DNA of 64,000 nucleotides from Clostridium intestinale DSM 6191 (GTDB taxonomy: Bacteria > Bacillota > Clostridia > Clostridiales > Clostridiaceae): positions 496,001 to 560,000 of the forward strand of contig NZ_FQXU01000004.1 in NCBI RefSeq assembly GCF_900130055.1, written 5' to 3'. The stretch's first letter is position 1; every line of letters starts with the position of its first letter. Positions 34,524 through 42,885 of the stretch are shown here, piece by piece. A program made the position numbers and the translations under genes. The notes under the pieces were generated by a model, which was not told the origin of the DNA, made no database searches, and was given only the letters and a program-made list of their open reading frames with translations.

Positions 34524-35216
34524 TTAACTTATTTTTGCTAGTTTTTCCATAAAAAATTTCTTTAACATCATACATATTCCTAAACCTACTACCATTATAA
34601 CAGATAAAATTATTATAATGTGCATGTTACCTGTAGCAATATTAGCTCCATAAAAAGACGATATAACTAATGCTGGCATTCTTCCAAGTGTTGAGTATAT
34701 TAGAAAATCTTTAAAATTGATTCTAGACAGAGCACATAAAAATATTGAACTATCCTTAGGTATTCCAGGAATCAAATATATTAAAAATACTATTAAGTTT
34801 ATCTTCTTAGCATTTAAAAGCTTTTCAAATGGTCTTTTTAACTTTTCAGGTACAACTTTATCCACTAAAGAATTCCCAAACTTTCTTGTTCCATAAAATA
34901 ATACTGCTGAACCTAAATTTATTCCTATAATAGAATATAGTGTTCCTAGAAAGGTTCCAAAAATATATCCTCCAGCTGCCTGGGTTACCTCCCCTGGTAT
35001 AAAGAATATAACTACTTGAGTTACTTGAAGTAAAATAAACATTAACACTCCAAAGTGACCATAACTCTCTATATATAAACTAATTGCTTTAGGATCTTTC
35101 ATTAAGTTTATTGCTTGAACTAAACTCTCTCTATAAATAAATCCATAAAAAGAAAGTACAATAACAATCATAGCTGTAAGAAGTTTTCCCCAATGATTTT
35201 TTAATATATTTTTCAT
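34524..35216 (-). CDS. TVP38/TMEM64 (VTT/DedA-related) membrane protein
   Basis: 230 residues, five to six TMs. The VTT core is visible: FFIPGEVTQAAGGYIFGTFLGTLYSIIGINLGSAVLFYGTRKFG, followed by the re-entrant LIPGIPKDSSIFLCALSRINFKDFLI. Members of the superfamily act as lipid flippases or ion exchangers; the closest bacterial proteins in this branch are uncharacterised. Monocistronic. Start ATG 35216 is preceded by GGAGGAC. Confidence 0.84.
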   Translation of the reverse strand: MKNILKNHWGKLLTAMIVIVLSFYGFIYRESLVQAINLMKDPKAISLYIESYGHFGVLMFILLQVTQVVIFFIPGEVTQAAGGYIFGTFLGTLYSIIGINLGSAVLFYGTRKFGNSLVDKVVPEKLKRPFEKLLNAKKINLIVFLIYLIPGIPKDSSIFLCALSRINFKDFLIYSTLGRMPALVISSFYGANIATGNMHIIIILSVIMVVGLGICMMLKKFFMEKLAKIS

Positions 35217-35303
35217 TGATAGTCCTCCGTTTTTAGTTGATGATTATATCATATCGTACTTTTCTTAAATATATCTTCTTAAATTCTTAATTACTTCTTA
35301 AAT

Positions 35304-35428
35304 TTATCTGATGTCTAGCCACTGTAACTCTCCAACCCCTATTAAAGTTGGAGATAACAGTGGCACGACCCTAGATAAGTTCAACTAACCTTCAGCGGGA
35401 GATTAAAACTCCCTCTGAAGCTAAGTTT
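35304..35428. other. GC-richer structured element (RNA-like, unidentified)
   Basis: About 125 bp with three nested or adjacent stems: CCACTGT-(aa)-CTCTCCAAC...GTTGGAG-(ata)-ACAGTGG (35319-35363), flanked by TTATCT (35304-35309) pairing AGATAA (35373-35378) and CTAG/CTAG, and a second hairpin CTTCAG-c-GGGAG/CTCCC-t-CTGAAG (35390-35420) with further outer pairing. It is clearly richer in GC than its surroundings, noncoding in all frames I read, and lacks a T-tract, so it is not an ordinary terminator. It starts 5 nt after the ACT gene's stop on the minus strand. I do not recognise the family; a structured RNA or a palindromic IS605-type relic are both open. Confidence 0.6.
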
Positions 35429-35432
35429 CACT

Positions 35433-35870
35433 TTACTCCATTGCGACAAAATCTACCTTTTCTACTCCATCTACCAAGTATAAATCTTCTAAAAGGTCTG
35501 TTGCATCCCCTTCTAAAGAACTTATATCCATGGTAATACTTACATTTGCTAGATTGTTTATAGGAATTCCTTGATCTATTGTTAGTATATTTCCACCTTT
35601 TTCAGTTAAAAAGTTTAATAGGCTTGAAAGAACTCCTTTTTTATGAGAAATAATCATATTAAAAGTAAACTTTCTTCCATGACTACTTTCCGCAAATTCA
35701 AAAACATACTCTTTATATTTATAATATACACTTCTACTAATTCCAACTATCTTAGTAGCCTCAGTTATTTCCTTAACCTTACCATCTTTTAATAATCTCT
35801 TTGCCTTTAATACCTTTTCAAATACTTCTGGCAAAACCCTTTTATCCACAAGTATATAATTACTATTCAT
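35433..35870 (-). CDS. ACT-domain regulatory protein (PheB/UPF0735 type)
   Basis: 145 residues. N-terminal helical region with an HTH-like EITEATKIVGISRSVYYKYK, then an ACT domain (about 68-145) with ISHKKGVLSSLLNFLTEKGG, which in relatives binds amino acids. The third gene of the thrC-thrB transcript (6 nt after thrB), so it may sense threonine, homoserine or another pathway amino acid; this is inferred. No catalytic residues. Confidence 0.82.
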   Translation of the reverse strand: MNSNYILVDKRVLPEVFEKVLKAKRLLKDGKVKEITEATKIVGISRSVYYKYKEYVFEFAESSHGRKFTFNMIISHKKGVLSSLLNFLTEKGGNILTIDQGIPINNLANVSITMDISSLEGDATDLLEDLYLVDGVEKVDFVAME

Positions 35871-35876
35871 ATTAAC

Positions 35877-36767
35877 TCACCCTTTAATTATTTCGGCCCC
35901 TATATTGTTTTCCTTAAGTGTTACAACTGACCACTCTTTTTCAAACTTAATCATATGAGCCTTTATTTTATCTTTAGCGGTATTATCCTCTTTCTTAACT
36001 ATACTCATAATAGTTGGACCTGCTCCGCTTAAAAAAACACATAATGCTCCCAAATCCAAAACTTCACTAGTTATCTCCTCAAAGTTTGGTATAAGCTTGC
36101 TTCTATATGGTTCATGCAGTTTATCCTTACATGCATATCTTAGCATATCATAATTGCCTAAATAGAAACAACTTAAAGTAAGAGCAGCTTTTCCAATATT
36201 ATAAACCCCATCCTTAAATGGTATTGTAGCTGGAAGTGCTTTTCTTGCCTTCTCTGTAGATAAAGTAAAACTTGGAATAAATGATAAAAATTCTATTCCT
36301 TCTTTTATATCCACCTTATTATAATAAGCTTTCCCATCTTCCATAGAAGAAACTACAATCCCGCCAAAAAAAGCTGGAGCTACATTATCTGGATGCCCTT
36401 CTATTTCAACTGACATATTAAAAAGTTCCTCTAATCTAAAGGGAGAACCCATAAGTTCATTTGCCCCTAAAAGACCTCCAACTATGCAACTAGAGCTACT
36501 TCCAAGACCTCTCGAAATGGGAATATTCTCTTCTAAAATACTTATCTTAAGTCCAGTAGGCTTATAATCTGCTCTATTAAAACATAACATCATAGCTTCA
36601 TATATGATATTATCTTTATTGCAATACTCTTCTTTTACACCTTCAAACTCTAAACCTTCTTTAATCTCTTCAAATTCAAACAAATTAAAAAGTTCAAAAG
36701 CTAATCCCATACAATCAAAACCAGCACCAAGATTTGCTGAAGTAGCAGGTACTTTAACCCTAACCAT
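35877..36767 (-). CDS. thrB: Homoserine kinase
   Basis: 296 residues, GHMP kinase. VRVKVPATSANLGAGFDCMG is the N-terminal substrate motif; the ATP loop PISRGLGSSSSCIVGGLLGAN is intact, as is the closing LSGAGPTIMSIV. Phosphorylates homoserine with ATP. ATG 36767 with AGGTGAG just upstream is preferred; a GTG at 36776 would extend it by three residues into thrC. It follows thrC by 1 nt. Confidence 0.93.
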   Translation of the reverse strand: MVRVKVPATSANLGAGFDCMGLAFELFNLFEFEEIKEGLEFEGVKEEYCNKDNIIYEAMMLCFNRADYKPTGLKISILEENIPISRGLGSSSSCIVGGLLGANELMGSPFRLEELFNMSVEIEGHPDNVAPAFFGGIVVSSMEDGKAYYNKVDIKEGIEFLSFIPSFTLSTEKARKALPATIPFKDGVYNIGKAALTLSCFYLGNYDMLRYACKDKLHEPYRSKLIPNFEEITSEVLDLGALCVFLSGAGPTIMSIVKKEDNTAKDKIKAHMIKFEKEWSVVTLKENNIGAEIIKG

Positions 36768-36768
36768 A

Positions 36769-38232
36769 CTACTCACCTACTTTTAATATCTTCTTAAGGA
36801 TATCTTCCATTTTATCAGCATCACACTCTAAGTTATGCACTAGCTTAAGATCTTTTAATTCCCTTAAAGCCTTTGGTATCTCTAGTGAGGTTTTTTCTGA
36901 TAAAGTATTTAATAATTCTAAATCATCCTTATTCCCAGCATCTATTCCTAAGGCATTGATTATACTTCTATTAAACTTAAATGGACTTGCAGTTGATGCA
37001 ATTAATACTTTTTTATCGTCACCTGTTTTTTGCGAGTATTTTTTATAAACACTATAAGCAACTGCTGTATGTGTGTCCATTAGATAATTTTCTTTTTCAT
37101 AAACATCTTTTATAACTTCATATACCTCTTCTATATCAGAAAAGTCCCCATAAAAATCTTTTAACTTTTCTTCCATAGAATTAGTTATAGAATACTTTCC
37201 ATCCTTCTGAAGTGAATCCATTAAGTCTTTAACTAAGCTGCTATCTCTATCAGCTATTTCAAATAAAAGCCTCTCAAGATTTGAAGACACTAAAATATCC
37301 ATTGAAGGAGATTCTGTTAATACAAGTTCCCTGTTTTTATCATAAACCCCTTCATTAAAGAAGTCAGTTAATACATTATTTTCGTTAGATGCACATATAA
37401 ACTTATCTATAGGAAGTCCCATCTGTTTTCCATAATAAGCAGCTAAAATATTTCCGAAGTTTCCTGTAGGCACAACTACATTAATTTTTTCTCCTTCTTT
37501 TATCTCGCCCTGCTCTATAAGTTTAAAATACCCATAAAAGTAATAAACTATTTGTGGTACTAGTCTACCTATATTTATAGAGTTTGCAGAAGAAAGCGCT
37601 ATATTATTTATATCTAATTCTTCCTTTAATTCACTATTACTGAATATAGTTTTTACTCCTCTTTGTGCATCATCAAAATTACCTTCTATAGCTACTACAT
37701 AAACATTATCCCCTTTTTGAGTTCTCATTTGCTTTTCTTGAACCTCTGAGACTCCATCTTTTGGATAATATACAACTACTTTAAAACCTTCTACATCCTT
37801 AAAGCCTTCTAAAGCAGCTTTACCAGTATCTCCTGATGTAGCAGTTAAAATTACTATATCCTTATTGAAATTAATTACTTTTTTAGCTTTTTTCATTATT
37901 TGAGGAAGAAACAAAAGTGCTGCATCCTTAAAAGCAGAAGTTGGTCCATGATATAATTCTAAAAACCCGTTTTTAACCTCCACATTAAATCTACCAGTAT
38001 ACGCATCTTTGATAGCCTCTTTTAAATCTTCACTCTTTATGTCAGTAAAATATTGCCCTATAATTATTTCAGCTAATTCTTCATAATTATAATTTGTTTT
38101 CCCCTTTAACTTTGAATAAACCTCTGGAAAACTCTCAGGAACAAATAGCCCTCCATCCCTTGCAATTCCTTTTAATATAGCCTCTGACGAGGATAAATTA
38201 CTTTCTAATCCTCTTGTACTTTTAAATAACAT
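36769..38232 (-). CDS. thrC: Threonine synthase
   Basis: 487 residues, long (yeast/E. coli type) threonine synthase, fold type II PLP. Motifs: STRGLESNLSSSEAILKGIARDGGLFVPE at the start (dispersed residues), YHGPTSAFKDAALLFLPQ with the PLP lysine, TATSGDTGKAALEGF, and VPTGNFGNILAAYYGKQMG. Converts phosphohomoserine to threonine. Leads the thrC-thrB-ACT transcript. No homoserine dehydrogenase or aspartokinase is in the window; I found no T-box leader upstream. Confidence 0.94.
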   Translation of the reverse strand: MLFKSTRGLESNLSSSEAILKGIARDGGLFVPESFPEVYSKLKGKTNYNYEELAEIIIGQYFTDIKSEDLKEAIKDAYTGRFNVEVKNGFLELYHGPTSAFKDAALLFLPQIMKKAKKVINFNKDIVILTATSGDTGKAALEGFKDVEGFKVVVYYPKDGVSEVQEKQMRTQKGDNVYVVAIEGNFDDAQRGVKTIFSNSELKEELDINNIALSSANSINIGRLVPQIVYYFYGYFKLIEQGEIKEGEKINVVVPTGNFGNILAAYYGKQMGLPIDKFICASNENNVLTDFFNEGVYDKNRELVLTESPSMDILVSSNLERLLFEIADRDSSLVKDLMDSLQKDGKYSITNSMEEKLKDFYGDFSDIEEVYEVIKDVYEKENYLMDTHTAVAYSVYKKYSQKTGDDKKVLIASTASPFKFNRSIINALGIDAGNKDDLELLNTLSEKTSLEIPKALRELKDLKLVHNLECDADKMEDILKKILKVGE

Positions 38233-38327
38233 TTAATCACCCCAAGTTTACATGATATAACAATTACGTTAAAAAAATTATACCCTGTCCCCTCATAGAA
38301 TACAAGTGTTTTTTAATTGTAAACATT

Positions 38328-39083
38328 CTACATTCTTATATTGTTAGAAAGTTTTTTAAGATATCGTAAAATCTCTTTATAATTTGCGTTTCTTACAAGA
38401 AAATCATATTTTTTTCCATCTTTCATTGTTATTATAGCTTCTGTTTCTAAATCTGGTTCTATTCCACTTATTATTAGTGCTATTAATGCAACAACTCTAA
38501 AAATAATCTTTCCCTCAAAAGCTATATCAAAATCATATGCCTCAAAAAATCTATTTGAAAATACTCCAAGACCAAATGCCATAGAAACAAATCCTCCAGG
38601 CGTTGAGACTATATTTTTAAAGAAATTTTTAATCAAACCTTTCTTTGATCTATCCAAAACTCTTTTAAATCTTATATTTTTCATTTCTTCCCTTGTATAA
38701 ATTCTAGTTCCCAAAGCTTTGTTAAAATAATTAGAATTTACTACTATTAATCTTTTATTAGTAATAAACATAATATATCCAAAAGAATAGTCACCTGAAA
38801 GCAAGAAAGCTCCTGGCATAAACATACCTAAAAAAGCAGAGTACACTATAGCATCTCTATCTGTTCCCTTTATTACAGCTTCTGTATATTCATCTTTTTC
38901 CATAGTGCTTTCAATAAATTCACCACATTCTCTAAGCGCTTTTCTAGCAAGTTTAGTCTGTATATCTCCACTTATTTTATTAAGTTCATCTTCACTTATT
39001 TCCGCCCAATTTAAATAATCAGCTATTTCTTCATTGCTATACTCTATTCCATTGAGTTCATTTATTAATTCCGCTTCTAACAT
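38328..39083 (-). CDS. Membrane protein with PH-like domain, coupled to the sigma-factor gene
   Basis: 251 residues. Acidic N-terminal helical part (about 1-75), a TM hairpin near 80-103 (YSAFLGMFMPGAFLLSGDY), a PH-like beta segment (FITNKRLIVVNSNYF), a second hydrophobic region (about 160-210), and a C-terminal ITMKDGKKYDFLVRNANYKEILRYL strand-helix typical of bacterial PH domains. It starts within the sigma gene's last codons (7 nt overlap), so its product may sense or restrain that sigma factor; it is not a recognised anti-sigma family. Function unknown. Confidence 0.72.
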   Translation of the reverse strand: MLEAELINELNGIEYSNEEIADYLNWAEISEDELNKISGDIQTKLARKALRECGEFIESTMEKDEYTEAVIKGTDRDAIVYSAFLGMFMPGAFLLSGDYSFGYIMFITNKRLIVVNSNYFNKALGTRIYTREEMKNIRFKRVLDRSKKGLIKNFFKNIVSTPGGFVSMAFGLGVFSNRFFEAYDFDIAFEGKIIFRVVALIALIISGIEPDLETEAIITMKDGKKYDFLVRNANYKEILRYLKKLSNNIRM

Positions 39084-39619
39084 CTAAATCCCTCCAATCT
39101 TTCTTTGATTTTCTTTCTTCCTCTAGAAAGTTTATTATAAATATACTCTTTAGATAGGTTTAAATCTTTTGATATCTTTTCCATAGATTCATCTAAAAGA
39201 TATCTTCTTATAAATATCTCTTTATCCTTTTCCTTTAACTCTTTTATTAAGTTATAAAATCCCTCTTGATCATTTATATCAATCTCATCTTGAAACTCTT
39301 CTTTCCTTAATACCTCTTCTTTAAGTTCAATAACATTATTTTTTTTCTGAATCTTTCTTTTATAATCTATAGCTTTAAACTTAGCAACTGAAATAATAAA
39401 GTTAATAAGTTTACCTTTTTCCTCTTTATAAAGATACATATTCTTCCACAAAGTCATAAGAATATCATTAAAACATTCTTCAATCTCCCATCTTTCATTA
39501 GAAGAGTTTAGAATTTTATTAATTACACCAAAAATTAGTTTCCCATATTTATTTATTAAATCTTCTATAGCCTTAGGGTCTTTTTCAATAATCTTTTGAA
39601 CTATTTCCTTATTCTCCAC
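39077..39619 (-). CDS. ECF-like sigma-70 family factor
   Basis: 180 residues. Region 2 (about 18-95) with LINKYGKLIFGVINKI, EIEECFNDILMTLWKNM and FIISVAKFKAIDYKRK; region 4 (about 115-178) with IFIRRYLLDESMEKISKDLNLSKEYIYNKLSRGRKKI. No region 3 or 1, so it is a group 4 type. Targets unknown; the upstream gap (39620-39876) contains an AT-rich repeat (copy 2) but no obvious ECF promoter. Shares a transcript with a membrane protein. Start ATG 39619 with GGAGGGG upstream. Confidence 0.85.
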   Translation of the reverse strand: MENKEIVQKIIEKDPKAIEDLINKYGKLIFGVINKILNSSNERWEIEECFNDILMTLWKNMYLYKEEKGKLINFIISVAKFKAIDYKRKIQKKNNVIELKEEVLRKEEFQDEIDINDQEGFYNLIKELKEKDKEIFIRRYLLDESMEKISKDLNLSKEYIYNKLSRGRKKIKERLEGFRC

Positions 39620-39729
39620 ACTATCCCCTCCTTTTACCCTATATACGAAATTGTCATAGCTACTTATATCATTCTACCAAAATTTTCTCAATGAGATTTA
39701 CTAAAAATCTAGATAAATGTGGCTTAACC

Positions 39730-39766
39730 CGCATGAAAACTATATATAGTTATATAGATATATAGT
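39730..39766 (+). repeat. Dispersed AT-rich repeat, copy 2
   Basis: CCGCATGAAAACTATATATA then GTTATATAGATATATAG on the plus strand; the same sequence, with an extra CTATATAG, occurs on the minus strand at 24951-24997. It lies in the gap between the divergent sigma-factor and VOC genes. Confidence 0.6.
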
Positions 39767-39876
39767 TTTATATATGAAAGTAGATTTTAAAATAATTTTA
39801 ATGAAACTTAAAAATTCTTCTACAGTATCGCAGTGTATGGTACAATTTGTATATTAATTAATATAGGAGGTCTGTT

Positions 39877-40260
39877 ATGAAATCAGAAATTAATCTTATT
39901 ACAATTTGGACAGATAACTTTAAAGAAATGAAAAATTTTTACAACGAAGTTCTTGGTTTTAAAATTAAAAATGAACTTGATAGCTATGTAGAATTTGAAA
40001 ATCCAGGAGCAAGATTTGCTATTTGTACTAGAGAGGTTATGTTTAGTCATAGCAGCAGGTATAAAGAAAAAGCTACTGGTCAGTCTTTTGAGTTAGCTTT
40101 TCCATGTGATAACCCTACTGATGTTGATGAATCTTTTAAGAAATTAATTTCTCTTGGCGCAACACCTATACATGAACCAGAGAATATGCCTTGGAATCAA
40201 AGAACAGCATTATTTGCAGATCCTGATGGAAATATTCATGAGATATTTGCTGAGTTATAA
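39877..40260 (+). CDS. VOC/glyoxalase-family protein
   Basis: 127 residues, one VOC domain of two beta-alpha-beta-beta-beta units. ITIWTDNFKEMKNFYNEVLGF and the C-terminal RTALFADPDGNIHEIFAEL are characteristic; the last Glu is a usual metal ligand. Members include glyoxalase, antibiotic-resistance and ring-cleavage enzymes, so the substrate is open. AGGAGG lies 7 nt before the start. First of a six-gene plus-strand run. Confidence 0.84.
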   Translation: MKSEINLITIWTDNFKEMKNFYNEVLGFKIKNELDSYVEFENPGARFAICTREVMFSHSSRYKEKATGQSFELAFPCDNPTDVDESFKKLISLGATPIHEPENMPWNQRTALFADPDGNIHEIFAEL

Positions 40261-40263
40261 AAA

Positions 40264-40950
40264 ATGAATTCAGATTTAAAAATGATTTTCTTTGATTTAG
40301 ATGGTACTTTAATAAATCATAATAAAGCAGAAATTCTAGGAGTTAATGGTTTCTTTTATAAATATAAAAATTATTTCGATATGAATGAAACTGTCTTTTA
40401 TGAACACTGGATTAGATTATCTCGTAAATACTTTTTGAAATATTTGAATGGAGATTTCTCTTTTTCTCAGCAACAAATTGAAAGAATTAAAAATCTATTT
40501 TTATTATCTCATGTTACTTTACCCGATAAAGAGGCTTCCTTAATATTTAAAGACTATAAAAACATCTATGAATCTAATTTGTTTCCTTATGACGATGTTA
40601 TTCCCTGCCTAGATAAACTTAAAAATAAGAGATTAGGTATCATAACAAATGGTGATTTATCTCAGCAATTATATAAAACAAATAAAATAGGTACTTACTT
40701 TGAAATGGTTATTGCCGCAGGAGATATTGGAATATCCAAACCTAATATTGATATTTTTAAAGTTGCTTGTAAAAAAGCTGGTATTTATCCAAGGGATTGC
40801 ATGTATGTTGGTGATGACTTAAAAACTGATATACTATCTAGCAAACAAGCTGGTATGAAAGGTATATGGCTGAATAGAAATAATCTCAAATTAGAATTTC
40901 AGGGAATAGATATGGTAACAAACTTAAATGAACTAACAGATTATTTATAA
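40264..40950 (+). CDS. HAD-family phosphatase (YjjG/PGP-like)
   Basis: 228 residues. HAD motif I FFDLDGTL, motif II in LGIITNGD, the conserved Lys in GISKPNIDIF and motif IV VGDDLKTDI. The helical cap is the C1 type. Likely a phosphatase of small phosphometabolites or nucleotides. It starts 3 nt after the VOC stop with no separate ribosome site, so it is translationally coupled. Substrate unknown. Confidence 0.84.
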   Translation: MNSDLKMIFFDLDGTLINHNKAEILGVNGFFYKYKNYFDMNETVFYEHWIRLSRKYFLKYLNGDFSFSQQQIERIKNLFLLSHVTLPDKEASLIFKDYKNIYESNLFPYDDVIPCLDKLKNKRLGIITNGDLSQQLYKTNKIGTYFEMVIAAGDIGISKPNIDIFKVACKKAGIYPRDCMYVGDDLKTDILSSKQAGMKGIWLNRNNLKLEFQGIDMVTNLNELTDYL

Positions 40951-40989
40951 TTGATTTGTTAGCATAAATACTAGAAAGGTATGATGCAT

Positions 40990-41469
40990 ATGAGCGATTT
41001 AGATATTGCAATAGAATTAAGAAGACAAGGTAAACTACAAGAGTCAAACGAACTTTTAATTCTTCTTGTTAATTCTTATCCAGATAATCCTACTATAAAT
41101 TATCAATGTGCTTGGAGCTTCGATGTTTTAGAACTAGAAAAAGAAGCTGTAAAATATTACGAAAATGCTATTTCACTAGGACTTGAAGGTGAAGATTTGC
41201 AAGGTGCAATTTTAGGTTTGGGTAGTACTTATAGAACTATAGGAGAGTATGAAAAATCTAAAGCTATTCTTAAGATCGGTTTAGATAAATTCCCTCATGA
41301 CAGAAGTATTCAAATCTTTTACTCTATGACTTTATATAATTTAAATGAACATTCAGAAGCTATGAAAATTTTGTTAGAAAACTTGGCTGAAACTTCTTCT
41401 GATGAAAATATAAAAAATTATAAAAAAGCCATATCATTCTATTCAGATAAACTAGACAACATTTTCTAA
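40990..41469 (+). CDS. TPR-repeat protein
   Basis: 159 residues, about four tetratricopeptide repeats, e.g. AIELRRQGKLQESNELLILL, QCAWSFDVLELEKEAVKYYE, LGSTYRTIGEYEKSKAIL and FYSMTLYNLNEHSEAMKIL. Cytosolic; probably a protein-interaction adaptor. The ATG chosen follows GAAAGG by 10 nt; two ATGs at 40981 and 40984 lie closer but give an atypical N terminus. Confidence 0.8.
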   Translation: MSDLDIAIELRRQGKLQESNELLILLVNSYPDNPTINYQCAWSFDVLELEKEAVKYYENAISLGLEGEDLQGAILGLGSTYRTIGEYEKSKAILKIGLDKFPHDRSIQIFYSMTLYNLNEHSEAMKILLENLAETSSDENIKNYKKAISFYSDKLDNIF

Positions 41470-41487
41470 TAATTTAGGGAGCTAATA

Positions 41488-42036
41488 ATGTTTATAGAAA
41501 ATAAAGCAATTACTCACAAGAATCTTACTTGGACTCTTCGTTGTCCAAGAATATCAGATGCCGAAAAGCTATCCACTTTAAGAGTTAAAATAGATGGCGA
41601 AACTGAATTCCTGGATAGAGAAGAGGGTGAAAACTTACTTACTAAAGATGACTTTGAAAAAATAATTGATGAAGATAACGCTTCTAATACAAGCTTGTTT
41701 CTACTTGCAGAAGTTGAAGGACAAATTGTAGGTTTTTTAAGATGCGCTGGTAATACCTTATCAAGGTTTAGACATAAAGCTGAGTTTGGAATATGTATAT
41801 TAAAAAATTACTGGGGTCATGGGATAGGTAAAATATTAATGGAAAATATGCTTAAATGTATGGACGCTTCGGAAGTTAGGAAAATCAACCTAACTGTTGT
41901 TGAATCAAATGAAAAAGCAATTCAAATGTATAAACAATTTGGTTTTACTATAGAAGGATTGCTTATAAATGACCGTATACATAAGGATGGAAGATATCAT
42001 AATACAGTTATAATGGGAAGATTTTCAAATAAGTAA
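41488..42036 (+). CDS. GNAT-family N-acetyltransferase
   Basis: 182 residues, one GNAT domain. The acetyl-CoA loop is ICILKNYWGHGIGKILMENML; VVESNEKAIQMYKQFGF is the closing motif. Possibly RimI/SpeG-like or a drug/amine acetylase. GGAG precedes ATG 41488. Substrate unknown. Confidence 0.84.
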   Translation: MFIENKAITHKNLTWTLRCPRISDAEKLSTLRVKIDGETEFLDREEGENLLTKDDFEKIIDEDNASNTSLFLLAEVEGQIVGFLRCAGNTLSRFRHKAEFGICILKNYWGHGIGKILMENMLKCMDASEVRKINLTVVESNEKAIQMYKQFGFTIEGLLINDRIHKDGRYHNTVIMGRFSNK

Positions 42037-42094
42037 GCACTAAATTATATAGTTAAATTATAAAAAAATATATATTAAAAGGAGACTTAATTTT

Positions 42095-42856
42095 ATGAAA
42101 CAAAAAAAATCTGCAGGAAAACCTATCCTATCTTCAATTATATGGGGAGTCGCATTAACCTTCCTAGTTAGTGTTGCGTCAGCAATATCAGTAATTCTTG
42201 AACTTAGTGATATTGCTACAAGAATTACTCAAACAAGCGCATATTTAGTAATGGGTATTATACTTATAATTAATATGACAAGTAAAGAAAAGTCTTTAAA
42301 ATTGTTTGGATTTAAGAAACTCAATATTTCTAACACAGGAAAGGTACTATATTACATCCCTTTATTAATTATTGCATTAGTTCAACCAATAATGGGTGGA
42401 CTTAATTTTAAATTAACTTTTATGGACATACTAACTATAATAGTCTTTACTTTTTTTGTTGGATTTACTGAAGAATCCTTATTTAGAGGCATTATTAAAG
42501 AAAATTTGAAATCAAAAAGTACAAGCTTTTATATAGTTTTCTCTTCAGTACTTTTTGGAATTCTTCACATGGCAAATGCATTTAGCAATGTTAATATACT
42601 AAATGTTATACTTCAAGTAATAAATGCATTTCTAATTGGTCTTATTTTATCAGAACTTATAGCTATTGAGTTTAATATTATTCCACTTATCGCCTTCCAC
42701 TTTATATATGATGCATTAGCTATGATGACAAATACTAATATCGATGAAACCCCTACTCTTATAGTCCTAGATATACTATATGCAGCTTATGCAATTTATC
42801 TTGGTACTAAGTTAAAAAACAAAGATAATCTATCAAAAAACAATCTACCTGGATAA
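42095..42856 (+). CDS. CPBP-family intramembrane protease
   Basis: 253 residues, about seven TMs. Catalytic residues of the CPBP/Abi family are present: EE at 126-127 in FTEESLFRGII (R131), H158 in FGILHMAN and H202 in IAFHFIYDAL. Such proteins act in bacteriocin self-immunity or membrane signalling. AAGGAG is 11 nt upstream of the start. Confidence 0.84.
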   Translation: MKQKKSAGKPILSSIIWGVALTFLVSVASAISVILELSDIATRITQTSAYLVMGIILIINMTSKEKSLKLFGFKKLNISNTGKVLYYIPLLIIALVQPIMGGLNFKLTFMDILTIIVFTFFVGFTEESLFRGIIKENLKSKSTSFYIVFSSVLFGILHMANAFSNVNILNVILQVINAFLIGLILSELIAIEFNIIPLIAFHFIYDALAMMTNTNIDETPTLIVLDILYAAYAIYLGTKLKNKDNLSKNNLPG

Positions 42857-42885
42857 AACTTATTCACATAACAAGGAGGAAATAC

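Noticed and set aside
35304-35428. Ordinary rho-independent terminator of the threonine operon
   Set aside because: The hairpins are not followed by a T-run on either strand and are larger and more complex than terminators elsewhere in the window.
38233-38327. T-box or threonine attenuator ahead of thrC
   Set aside because: Only about 95 bp, with no stem pairs or T-box sequence.
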